Shown one piece after another: positions 42,287-54,483 of a stretch of 64,000 nucleotides of DNA. Source of the DNA: Brugia malayi. Its lineage: Eukaryota > Nematoda > Chromadorea > Rhabditida > Onchocercidae. Position 1 is the first letter of the stretch. Every line of letters starts with the position of its first letter. The translations under genes were made by a program, and so were the position numbers. The stretch lies in contig NW_025062479.1 in assembly GCF_000002995.4 (NCBI RefSeq), forward strand, positions 4,742,221 through 4,806,220, read 5' to 3'. Under the pieces are notes generated by a model, which worked only from the letters and a program-made list of their open reading frames with translations, made no database searches and was not told where the DNA came from.

Positions 42287-45200
42287 CTATGTATTTCTTG
42301 GTGGCTGATTTGGATGAACAGTAATCATATCATGCGGAAGAGAGCGTACTAAATCTGGTTCCATACTTCTCAGCTTCTCATGAAATATCTAGAACAAAAA
42401 TTCAATTAAATAAACTGAAATTAAGAGAAAAACAACTTTCCGACTTCTGAAATATCATTCCAGCTATAGAAAAACTGAATAGAAGCTCTACCAGAAATTG
42501 GAATACTATTATAAAATTGTTCACAAATCAAGTAGTTGCACAAAGTTACCCTTCTAGACAACAGTATAAGTAGAAAAAGTAAATCACTGAAAGTTATAAA
42601 CTAAAGTGTTCAGGAAACGATTAGATGAAACAAGCATTTTCCTTCGAAAGAGATACCGTTTTCCTTTCAGGAGTTTCGTTACTAATTGATGACACTTTAT
42701 TTCCGAACATTATTCCATCGAAACGATTATCAAAAATGACAGCATCTAAAGAAGATGATGACGGTGATCTGAAATCAGATTTCAAATATCAAATTTGTAA
42801 ATTTACTACTGAAAAATTCGAGAAGTTCTTACAAGTTTTTAGAAAAAACAGTTGTTTTAATTAAGAATTATTATTAAAAAAAAAAAAAAAAAAAAAAGAG
42901 AAAACTAACAACTTATCACTGGTAAAAGCCTGCTGCTGTACTCGACTGTGGTGCAGCTGTTCACGTAGCGAACTCACGCCACATCCTCGACGAGACCAGA
43001 CCTGCTGCTGCGCTCGTTTCTAAGAATAATTTACATTGTTTATTACAGCTGTTGAAAAAAAAATCTCTAAATCAAATTCCAACCTGCCCACATATTACGG
43101 AGTTTATCATCCTAACTTCACGAATTCATATCTAAAGAGAAATACGACTAGTGATAGAAGTATCCACAAATAGTTCAATCATTGAAACTGTTAACCATAA
43201 AAAATGTCAGCTTTCTGAATTAATTACTGATAACCGTTTAAGAAAACAACGCCATACAAAAACAATCGTCCGACAAGTCTCAGCAGCTAAACGAGACATC
43301 AAGAAATTAAAGCCCTAAATATTTTCACTGATAGATTGAAATATTTCCGGATGTACCTGCTTCGACGAGATTTCATTGTTGTTAATCAATAAAAGGTTCT
43401 GAGCACCTGCCACAGTTGTATTACTACTACTTTCAAAACGCCTCATTACATCATTATCTAGTCCAGGCATTAATTTTGCTGACAACCTTAAAACAAAAAA
43501 ACCTCGACACCTAATTTGGAAACTCAGGAATTAAAAAATGCCTAGAATTCTTTTTTTCCTTTGAGAATTTGAAATGAAGTTTTGCAAATTTAGTGAACCC
43601 AATAACATAAATGCACTATAGAAGAAGTAATATCGTACGCTGAATTGTCAAAAAAATTTGAGAGCACAGGATTCTGGTCAGCTGAAGCAACGGCATATTC
43701 TGGAAGGTTGTCTAATGTGCATGCAGCGGCATCTGAAGCTGGTGATAGCATTTCCACAGCAGCATTCCAAGATGGAGCCACCATAAGTGCTTTAAGTCCC
43801 GTCAACGATTTTTCGTTTGAATAATCAGTCGGTGTCGTTATAATTTCTTCATCACCACTAACGGCACTTTCTCTAAAAAACTATAATGTTGCATAAAGCC
43901 TGACTTACATGCATTAAACAAAACACAGTAACATATCTGACCTTCATTTAATTGGGAATTAAAATTTTGATCAAAAATTTGAATCTAAAAGAAAAGCAGT
44001 TACTTACTGCTCATCAATAAAGAGTGCTTGCTCGGATTCAATTAGATACTTCTCATACCGCGGACCGCGTAATACTGTGGAGAAAATTTGTTCGTGATAA
44101 ACAATCAAATTCTTCACAAGTTCATTTACAAAATTATGGTAAAAGACCTGAAATATCGTCATTTTCCTAAAAAAGATATATTTTTCTAGGCAGTAACAAA
44201 TATCATAGATATGACCTATGTTACCAATCATAATGTTAGCACAAATAGGAGCAGGCACACCAGAAAAGTCCGTCGTCCGATCAACCTGTCTCAATCAAAA
44301 AAAAGAAGGATGAAACAAAGAAGGGTGCTCGTTTTCCGTTCAGTATTATTAAGTTTAAACTCTGACCGCTACTGAGTTATAATTGATTTGGCAGGATGAC
44401 CTACAAATCACTAAAAAGATATTATTTAGGGAGAGATCGACAATACTGAGTTCTTGGCACGAGTTTTTTGTAGATAATTTCATCGTGCTTAAAGCTGTAT
44501 TGACTCCGAATTTTGCAAGAAGCATTTAACAATGAATAATGAAAATGTAAGTCGCACAACCTGATCTTTTCCTTCTGGAATAGGAAGAAGTGTAGGTCCG
44601 AAACAGATGGCAAGATTGTACGGATCCATCATATTTTCATCACTAAATTCACTGAGGTGATTGAGGAACGCAAACAGATATCGTAATACAAGCTGAGTAG
44701 GTTGTGACAATTTCTGGATAAGCGGTACAACCTGAAGAGTAATAGAAATCTGGCAACGAAATATCATTTACAGCAGCACCACTAAAAAAGTGAAAAATTA
44801 AAGTTCAAAAGTCTAAACGATAACGTTCAAAGCTAAGCTCTAAACAAACTCAAAATCTAAACTTTTCAGAACAATGCATTCATTAAAGAAAACAGAAAAA
44901 ACCTGTTTGACGAATTCATCAGCATTTGAACATTTCGCACACTCTGTTAACTGATCAAAAAGAAATATAGGAAAAAGGGATTCACGAAGTTCACGTAAAT
45001 AAAGTTTCAAAACACCCGCAATTGAATTGACATCTGTAGCATCAACAACATGTCGTAATGGATCTTCACCTACAATTGTATCGCCAGTACGCTAATTTTT
45101 ACATGGCCAGAGAAGAGAATAAAAGAAAAAATTAAATATGTTATTACCTTTTTCAAATGCTTCTCGAAATATATTAATTTCAATTTGTGAGCCTGATATA

Positions 45201-48200
45201 CGGAATATTCCTTGATGATGTAAAGCGAATTGGGATAATACACTGGAAGAGAAGATAGTTGAAAATATTCAGATGACAGTTCAATGAAATGGAATAATAT
45301 GAAAAATTATGGACCGACAATATACTACTATTAACCGTATAGTTGAAGTGACAATGAGAGGTATTGTTTCTCCTGTTGCTTCAACATACTCATCCAAACT
45401 ACCGCCAAAGAGCTTCGGACGCCTAATACCATCTGATAGCAAACCACTGCCAATTCTTTTTTTCGCACTTTTACGAACGGAAGGAAAGATTGCGCTGTCA
45501 TCGCCATCTTCTGAAAATAATATTCCCTCACCGTACAGTATCGACAAGAAGATCCGAAAAAGAGACAAATAATATGAAAAATACTTAAACTGTAATTACT
45601 TTTTTGCTCTAAACTATACTTAAACCGAAATTTCAAAAACATACGACAGAAAGAGTTAGGGGTAGGAACAACAACAGAGCTGGTGCTACCATCAAAACTT
45701 TTGCTGGAATACCCGTTCAAAGCTAAGGCAATTCCATTTGCCCGTGCTTCTAGACGTTCGATTAAGTTACTATTCAGCATATAATGACTGAATTTCTGAA
45801 AAAAAAAACCCGTTTAAGCTGATTCGTACCAAAATGAATTACCCTAAATTATACACAGCAGTACTAAAAAAAAAAAAATAAATTAAGACCTCATATAAAT
45901 GATTAGACTAACCCCAAGATAAAAGTCATATAATTCGTTAGCATTTAGTCTATTTTTAAAGTTGTAAATGCTTGAGTCATTACAATCTTCACGTGATGTA
46001 TCATTTGGAATTTCAGCAGATGCAACCGAACTAGTCATCGCCTCCATAAAACGTTCAGCAACCGCTTTTTCTGTGGACTCCAAGGTTTTCCATATTTCTT
46101 CCGACTCAATTCTTAAAAATTGAAATTATTTAACAAGGAAAATGAAATCGTTGTTTGTTAATGGGCTTCCTTTGAGAAATACCTGTGGTTGGCAAAAATA
46201 AAACATTAGTGAAGGACCATAAACCACATCAGAATCTAGCCAAAGTTTGAACCTAAAATGATATGAATGAAGTGAAAGTCAATTTCAAAAATTAAATACC
46301 TCACATTAGCAAGTCTCCGTTCGATTTGCAAATGCCGCTGTTGCAGTTCTTCAGCAACGACATCGGTTGCACTTACCGTAGACACTGCATCACCAATCTG
46401 CCCCCTGAAATTTTGCTTTGAAAATACAGCTAGAAAAGGACAGAAAGTACCAAATAAATAACTTGATTTGAAATGAACTTGTTAGAAAAGTTTCGTCCAA
46501 GCAAATTAAGTTGATATTCTGTCGAATGGGAACTTAAAACACGTCATAAATGTTGCCTGAATTCGAATCGTTTTGGCAGCATGAAAGTCGCATGATTTGC
46601 TTCAATAAACCGTTGTTTATCCGTCTTTGAATCAAGTGATTCCTTAAATCCACAAAGTTCTGCTAAAGCATCCATTTCCTTTTGACACATATCTTTCCGC
46701 GCTGTCACGGCACAATTTATAAAACCCTGTAACCACTGATCCATACCAAGATCCATGCACTAAACGAATTTATTGATAAGTTACAATATAAAATCCTTCA
46801 ACTGAAAAAATTACAATTATATTCAAATAATTTATTTCAAATAAAAATATAAAATTACAATCACATTCAAATAAATTACTCTTATATCCAAATAAAAATA
46901 CAATTATATTGAAATAATTTCTGGATTACGAATGTTTTTTTATTAGAATGGTGTAAAACATACATCGATGAGATCAGAAAGATCGTCAGCAAAATACTTA
47001 TGCAAAGCTGCATTGGCCGCCTGCACACATAACAGATACTCATTTCTGGCTTTCAAACATTTTAGTTTTATCGCATTGTATTTTTCCAGCCTCTAAAAAA
47101 TAAATTCATAAAACAAAGAAAGAAAGTAAATTCTTATAACTTATTAAACTCTTATCAGCAATAATTTTTAAAGTTTACCTTATTATAAAGCTTTGCTAAA
47201 CACCGATGCTTACGAGTAATACCGAGCTTCGTTGGATTATTTTCTTCATATTTTGCCTTATTTTCTTCAACTTGGCGAAATTTGCTTTCTAGAGATGAAC
47301 ATTCAAGAAAACAAAGCTGTAAAAAGAAAACTTTTTCTGAAAGGTAATTCATATAAACAAAGGGAACTCATATAATTATGACTGAAAACTGGAGGATGCA
47401 TAACCCTGAAGCATACAATTTTACAATGCATTATTGATAAAACCTTGAAACATGAGACACTACCTACACAAAATGATAATTAATATACCTAAAGTCAGTG
47501 ACACATAGAGTTTGGAAATGATCATCTCAAAATGATAACATACTTGGTAAGTCCTCATGGCAGTATGCAGTTCATTTATCACTCGACATATTTCACCGTG
47601 AGCAAGTGCACCTATTTCGCGACACTGTAACAGTGATAATCATAATAGAAGGCTTAGGTTAGTCTGACTTATTTTCGGGATGATAAATTACCAGAAATGA
47701 AATATATAAAATATAAATCCTCAAGCTTATGAACAAAACGAGAATATTACGACACATTTCAAAAGTTTGGGTGAAGAAAATTATGATAAAGCAATGTAGG
47801 GAAGAAATAAAAGAATTTGGTCCAAAAATTCTTATGAAGATAAACGGCTCATTAACAATATTCAAATCTTTTTCCATTAAAAACTTCATTATTTAAGCTC
47901 ATAAACTTCAGAAACATGTTTATACTGCAAACATCTTTCCATGGCCTTCGTCATTTTTTCTAGCAGATATTTGATGAATAAAGATTGTACCACAAATATA
48001 GGAAAGTTAGTATTAGAACATATTAGTCGATGAGGAAGACAACTGTTTTTTGCTGCAGCAAACAATCAAGGGATATATTACAGATATGCACATTAATGAA
48101 AGGAAGAATGCATCCCGTCTACTATTAATGTAAGTGATGCGGTGATTAAATGCCTTGGCAACAAGCATGATGGTACTTAAATGAAAGCATCCGCCTCTAT

Positions 48201-51200
48201 GATATCACACTTATGAAAACGAAAACTCAGACAGAATAAACAGTAAAATAAACAATGACTCTGAGATGATGTACTCAAACAAATTCATCTCATCCGTCAA
48301 AGTAACCTATTCCGGTATATCTGACTAAGCCATTTTTATCACATATATTGTTCTATCATTAATTTTTTTTTTCTTGGTTCTCTGTATCAATATATAGAAT
48401 GGATTTCTTAATCATTCATGCTTATCACCCAACATTTTCACACACGGACTTATGTTAATAATGTTTTTAACACTAACAATCAAAATTCACATCCAACCTA
48501 GCACCAAAAATCTTTGAAAATAGACAATTAGTCGCGTATTTGCTAGTCCTACAATAACAGTAGAATATATTTTTAACCTATGTAGATAACTCTACAAGAA
48601 AAAGTTATACTTTTCGAGAAATACGCTGTAAATCATCTGCTCTCTGAGTAATAAGTACTGTAAGACGAGCTGCGTATAAATCAGCCAAAGCCATCTTCTG
48701 CTTAGCTTCCTCCTTTGTCTGATCCACCAGCTGTTGCCATAGCCCACACGTTGAATGTAAAGTCCAAGCATCACGCCTGCAAACTCCGTGAAAGTGAAAA
48801 AAGACCAACAGTGCCAATCAAATTAGGATTTGTACAATGCAAAAAGAAAAAAAAACGAAGGAATTAAACATAGCGTAAAGCCTTCATAACCAGTCATACG
48901 TCATTTTTTTTGCATATCAAAAGAAAATTTTCCGAATATAAAAAGTACTGTTGCTGTATTGCTCCAAATTAAAATTCCGTTTAGAACCAGTGTTTTTACT
49001 GTTATGCTCACCTCCTTATCACTTATCTAATAAGAAATACTAACCAAGAAAAAAATACTGGTCCTCTAGTTCACTTTATCTTCTATGAAATTCGGGTAAC
49101 TCGCAAAAACAAATCGACAAAAAACATAAAACCTACTTATACCGCTCATTTTTATGTTTCTGCATAATATTTTTTGCAAGTTTTTCAAGCTGCTTTCCAT
49201 ATTCGCCATCAAGTTCCGCTTTCTTCCGATAGTAATCATTTAGTTCCAGTAAAATAGCAGTCTGCAGAAACTTCACATGAAATTTCCAAAAATCAGTTGC
49301 ATTCAAGACAGCTTATTACGAACCAAATTTTCAAAATAATAAAGTACTACTTAAGAAAAGTTACAAGAATATTGGAATTATGCAGAAGAAACTACAGTCT
49401 GTGAGTTACCTGCGCCTCCGTTCGGGTTTCCAAGCAACGCAATTGGTCATTTAGTTGGGAACGGATTTCTGAAAATTCAAACGATGAACACAAGGCAGTT
49501 TTCATCTTTAATTGCACTTCACATATATTCATACCAAATATCCACATGAGAATAAAGACGTATAACTTGATTTTCGAGTCTCACCACAACGAACAGTCTC
49601 AAAAAATAACTTGAGTTTCCGCAGATGACTATTTTATTGCAGCTGTGTGTTTCTCATGGAAAATAGTGTCTTAAATTTACGGCAGTAGAAGTAAAGTTAA
49701 ACCAAAAAAAAGCATGGATTTATGCTCTCAAATGCTTAAAACATCAGTCAAATCATCAGTCCCACTCCACAAGAACTCACAGAACGAAAACAGCTATGCT
49801 CAATCTTCCAATTTCCTGGAAATCTCGAATCAGTCAATCCTTCCACAAAGAGCCAAAGACGGATTAACAACTTACTGCTCATATCAACAATATGTTCAAC
49901 TGTACGACTACTGGCTGCACATAGCGCTGCCCGAACCATTGAATTTCTCGAAATTTATGCAGACACAGCACAAAATATTAACAGCAATAGCGGAAGACTG
50001 TATTCATAACACTTCAAAATGCGTATATCCAGAACGGCAAGAAAATACAACAGATCTTTTGGAAAAATCACAAACAAACTGCACGCAATGATAGAATGGA
50101 GTTTGCAATAAAACGACCCATTTTTCATTCTTCCAGAAGATCGCAATTTTTGTTGCATACCAATTAGCCAAGGGAAGCATGCTACGATTTGTGCAAAGCT
50201 GATCCTTTAGGTACTAATGTTTAGTCACCGGAAGATGCCCTTTATTTCAAATAAGATTTCCTAATTACGCCCAATCTTGGCATTCATTTTGTGGATGTTT
50301 ATATGTTCAAATCCATGAGTAAAAGGTGAAACATCTCCCATCAAAAATGCGTAGTAGTGACAGTACAACGATGATGCAAATGCTGGTAACAATTATGCAG
50401 CTGCATTCTCGCGACAATGGCTATAAAACAAACAGTCGAGCCCTATAAGAAGAGATTTCCGTCGATATTATGGATCAGAACAGAAGTAAACAGTAGCATT
50501 ATTGCCACATCAAAGAGCTGCAAAATGGGGTGCTTACTGGATAATAGAAAAAAATATTCAACTAAGAAGACCAAATTATTTTTGACAAAATAAACGTTAG
50601 CAGTGTTGAAAAAATACAATACACAAAACATTTTTTTCATTGTAATACCTTAACAACTGTATTCTGTTTCTGAAATTCTCACTGTTGTTATTTTTGCTAC
50701 TGGTTACATAATTGAACAATCTACTGCTGCAGCATACAATTATTTCGTAGCATGACTGAAATCTGGGAGCGGATTTGCTAACCGTTTTATTATATTGCTC
50801 TAAAGCTGTCAAACACATGTAGGAAAAATCATGCCAACTTAAACTGTGACATACATTACACTGTAGAAGCAACTGTAAACAAGGTGTAAGTTTTCACTTC
50901 ATCAGAGTGGAGAATAAAATAGTTTCGGAATGAAATGACTTAGTAAATACTATCAGGTATTCATCAGTTAAGGAAAATACTGACAATAATTTAGCTAACT
51001 GACCATAGCCTTCATTTACAGAGTCTATGCATATAGAAATTCGCATAAAAATAATGCAAAACAAGGTTAGCACCTGAAGCATATCGTTGTCAGAATATTA
51101 TTTTTGAAAGCTATTTGACAGAACGTTTTAACAAGAAATTTTATATAAACACACACCGTTTCAAAAGCCATAACATTCCTTGTCACAAAACATATAACTA

Positions 51201-52361
51201 CAAGGACAAATGAACAAAAATATAGATACACACGAAATACGTACACATGGAAGGATATGTAATCACACATAATTTATCACATATACCCAAAATCACTATT
51301 AGCAAACGTTGCAGTATGCTAATAATATTACCAACAACAACGTAACTAATGAAAATAATAAATGTAGTTAGGAAGTGAGCCAAACAAAAAGCCTGACGAC
51401 TCTTCGAAAAGTTCAAACAGAGCAGAACAAACGGCACAAGCCAGAACAGGGACAGGAACAGGAACAGAACAGAACAACAAGGACTCAAAACCCCGATCTG
51501 AAGCATGTGCTTCATCACATCAACTATATAAACATAATCATAATGAAGAATTATCCTCTCTTCTTTTATCTTCCATTTTCTGCTCCTTTTCTCATCTTCT
51601 ACTATTTCTTATATACATATGGAAGCGGAAAAAAATTCTTAAAAAAATTCTACAGCACCATTAGCAGCCTTACATCTTGGACATCTTATGACAAATAAAC
51701 CTATTATTAACGATATACATATAAATGTAATATTAACAAAATCTGTCGAATGCTTACGTTATCTCTAAAAGATGATCCAGCGGAACTCAGAAACAAAATC
51801 TATAAAAAAATCTAATAATGCCACTGATTCTTTAATGACCACAAAAGGAGTGTAATGTGCACAGCTAAACTGGATTATTTTGAATATTACACAACTTGTG
51901 CACGAACTATTAAAAGATCTTTTCAAATTCCTTTTCCACATTATTTCCTCTTTTACATTCATTTTTTTTCCCACCTTTCATTTGTAGATCAGAATGTTTC
52001 TTTATGCTTATGTTCAACTCATGTTTGCGTTCCTAGCAAACATATAATTCACATGAACAGTAACAGTTGACGAAAGAATTCTAACTGTAGACTCAATCAG
52101 TTAGCTCAGGTTGAAAAAAAAAAAAAAAAAAAAAATGCGTGTCAAATTAAACATGAACGACCTAGAACAGTGAAAAAAAATTAGTCTCTGCTAGAAAATT
52201 AAAATAAAGCAAAACTAATTGTACGAGGAACAATCAAAGATCAAAAACAGATACAGCTTACCTTTGACAAGATGATCAAAGCTGTGGAGCGTCGTTTTGC
52301 TTTTGGTTAGCGACATCTTACGGATATCATTAACTACTGCTCCTGGACCCGGAACTATCAT
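42287..52361 (-). CDS. srgp-1: SRGP-1/srGAP, F-BAR and RhoGAP protein
   Basis: srGAPs bend membrane with an inverse F-BAR domain and switch off Rho-family GTPases at cell edges. Twenty exons: 52262-52361 (coding part), 49410-49468, 49143-49261, 48611-48776, 47544-47624, 47179-47316, 46964-47092, 46557-46759, 46300-46404, 45913-46111, 45645-45795, 45336-45510, 45148-45242, 44903-45069, 44561-44731, 44008-44147, 43639-43872, 43357-43486, 42906-43019, 42287-42388. The product is about 925 residues. F-BAR marks are EIRSQLNDQLRCLE, YYRKKAELDGEYGKQLEKLA and LKARNEYLL. The RhoGAP has GIFRISGSQIEIN with the arginine finger, GVLKLYLRELRESLFP and NMMDPYNLAICFGPTLL. No SH3 domain is seen, unlike vertebrate srGAPs. 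The intron after 46557 begins with GC. The last donor (42906) is weak. Exon 1 may carry a short 5' UTR (to 52381) after an acceptor. Confidence 0.94.
46811..46921. repeat. Degenerate AT-rich tandem repeat in an srgp-1 intron
   Basis: Two to three imperfect copies of a unit of about 45-50 bases built on TTACAATTATATTCAAATAA and CAAATAAAAATA. The repeat fills most of the intron between 46759 and 46964. Confidence 0.7.
49469..52261. other. Large first intron of srgp-1
   Basis: Unusually long for this window. It contains the candidate alternative first exon (49876-49939) and therefore possibly an internal promoter upstream of it. A 125-codon plus-strand open frame (49714-50091) overlaps that exon in antisense and has no recognisable domain. 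Confidence 0.5.
49876..49939 (-). CDS. srgp-1: Candidate alternative first exon of srgp-1
   Basis: Inside the 2.8 kb first intron an ATG opens 21 codons (MVRAALCAASSRTVEHIVDM plus Ser) and stops at a perfect GTAAGT donor in the phase needed to join the F-BAR exon at 49468, replacing the usual first 33 residues. The predicted short isoform would be 913 residues. No transcript evidence is available; the matching phase has a one-in-three chance of being accidental. Confidence 0.45.
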
Positions 52362-52381
52362 AGTTTGCCGGGGCACGCGAT

Positions 52382-54483
52382 CTGAAATGTTATTGATAGA
52401 TAAAAATTGGCTACAAAGTACATACCTGTAAACATTCCTATGGTTATGTATAACACAATGCTTTATACAACAGAATTAGAGAAATGTTCGATGAGAAACA
52501 ATGGCAAGATTTGGCATTGTCTATCCCATAAGGCTCTTCCAACACGACATCCTAAAAAAGCCTTCTATTGTTAGGTAAGAATTTGTTTTCCTACTCTTTG
52601 ATAACCTCTGAGAAAAAATAAGATGATTTACGCAGCTTACGATAGATTACTAATGTGATTAAATTCAGAATAGTGATGTGGTTACAAACGACGCTATGAA
52701 ACTTGTGGCAACTCATCTAACCGTTAAGCACTCCGACAACCGCACTGGCATGTACAGATTTTGTCAGAGCACACCATTTATTTACAAATAAACTTGTAAA
52801 AACCCAGTTTAAGGAGCAATGCAATTCGATCTCGTTTAAAAGAGAACTTCCCACTGTTCGGAAACAAAATAAGGAAATCACTACGAGAGATAGGACTATG
52901 ACAGACATCAACGCGGTTGAAGCATTCCAATTCTCTCTTTCAAATAAAGATTACGCTGAATGAGCATTTTGTAAATTTGGAATTATCATATACATCAGAA
53001 TTACGAAAAGATTTTTGCCCCTGAAAAAAAAGCAATATCTGAGATTTGGACAGCCGAATAAATCTCTGACAAATCCGATGACAATGCTAATATATCGTAG
53101 AACCATACCACCACCTCTGCAATATACCGAAAACCAAAGCCAATCCCATATCCATCGTTACAGCATACTTCATTTTCGTTCGCATACATCGTTTTCCTCT
53201 TGCAGCTCGTTGACGTCCATTGCAATGTCCAAATATCTCGCGCCCTTTCGTCCCTAACACTGCAAATTACTTTATAATCATATCTGTACCCTGCACTATG
53301 TACTTCACAGCGAGTAGATAAATACGATTTAGATGGCACACTTATAAGCCGAAGTTATAAGTATAAATTTTCAATTTGGAACATACGAAATTACTAGTTA
53401 CTGGAAAAACCACCTGTACAATTCTCCAACTATAACCACTACTAGCAACCAGACGTCGCGAAAGACTAGATCGGAATAAAGACAAAACGGAATCACGTGT
53501 ATACAAAAACTTGTGTAACCAGCTCCCCAATAATGTCCCGTATCACAAAGTCTAGTCTCAGACGCAAACCTCATCTCTCCTATGAAATGAACAACACCAA
53601 TTCATGACCAACTTCTTGACAATCCTATTTCCACGCAATAAGAATCTGAACTGCTACTGCTGTCCCATTACAGTCACGCTGATTAACTCCTAATATATCA
53701 ACATGCAACCCCCATCGCATCATCCAATTTAAACCAGAGTACTAACTCTTTCTGCTTCAGAAAATCTAAATGTTGAATTTTATTTGCAAACTTCCCTCCA
53801 CTTCTCTTAACCAACAACGCTGCCTACTTTAATTTTATATATAAACAAATTAGCTACTTAAGGAATATCTATACCAAGACCAGTCAGGACGAAATTAAGC
53901 GACGCAACTGGAAGTGATGAATTTATTAGAAAACAAATCACTTTAAGAAAAAGATAAAACTAAGTGTGAATATAAATATAAATCATGAATCTAAATAAGG
54001 CTTTTCAGTACAATCACAACGAAAAGGATGATGCAAACATGGACTCAGTCGGAAAATGAAACGAAGTGCGGAATAGTATACAATGAGTGAGCGTACAAAT
54101 GCCAAACAATGGCTCATGCATCGCATTATTCGTCATGACCATCAATAACCATAATTTGCAAACAATTACCATTAAAATCATTGCTCACAATACAATGAAG
54201 GTAAGAAAATATCATTCCAGAGCTTCAATATAGTGGTCTACAAAATAGTAAATTGGTAAACACTATAATGTTAAAGAAACAACATTTTAGTTCCAGACGA
54301 AGAGATCCCGTTAAACTAAAATAGAAAGATGCTTTAAGCGCTGGTTTTATTATAAAGATATGGCGTTTGTCACAGTCAGCATATCACATTACAAAGTTTA
54401 ATATTAACAACTGATAAACCAATTCCCCGAATAAAAAGATGGCAATAAAATACGGAAATGGAAAACATGAAAACATGCCATCT
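52382..54483. other. Intergenic region between SEC24 3' end and srgp-1 5' end
   Basis: About 2.1 kb with no supported coding exon. It includes a poly-A tract elsewhere typical of this DNA and a short ATG frame near 53215 that does not splice in frame to srgp-1. The SEC24 3' UTR and srgp-1 promoter should lie here. Confidence 0.45.

Noticed and set aside
46195..46255. Possible cassette exon FKLWLDSDVVYGPSLMFYF in srgp-1
   Set aside because: It enters in phase but leaves in a phase that gives an immediate stop in the next exon. Direct joining of the flanking exons matches srGAP.
49714..50091. 125-codon plus-strand open frame in the srgp-1 first intron
   Set aside because: No recognisable motif. 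The antisense strand has a better explanation in the candidate alternative first exon. Kept only as a note.
53170..53220. ATG frame MDVNELQEEND followed by GTATGC as a 5' exon of srgp-1
   Set aside because: Splicing to 52381 would be in the wrong phase and would meet a stop within eight codons.
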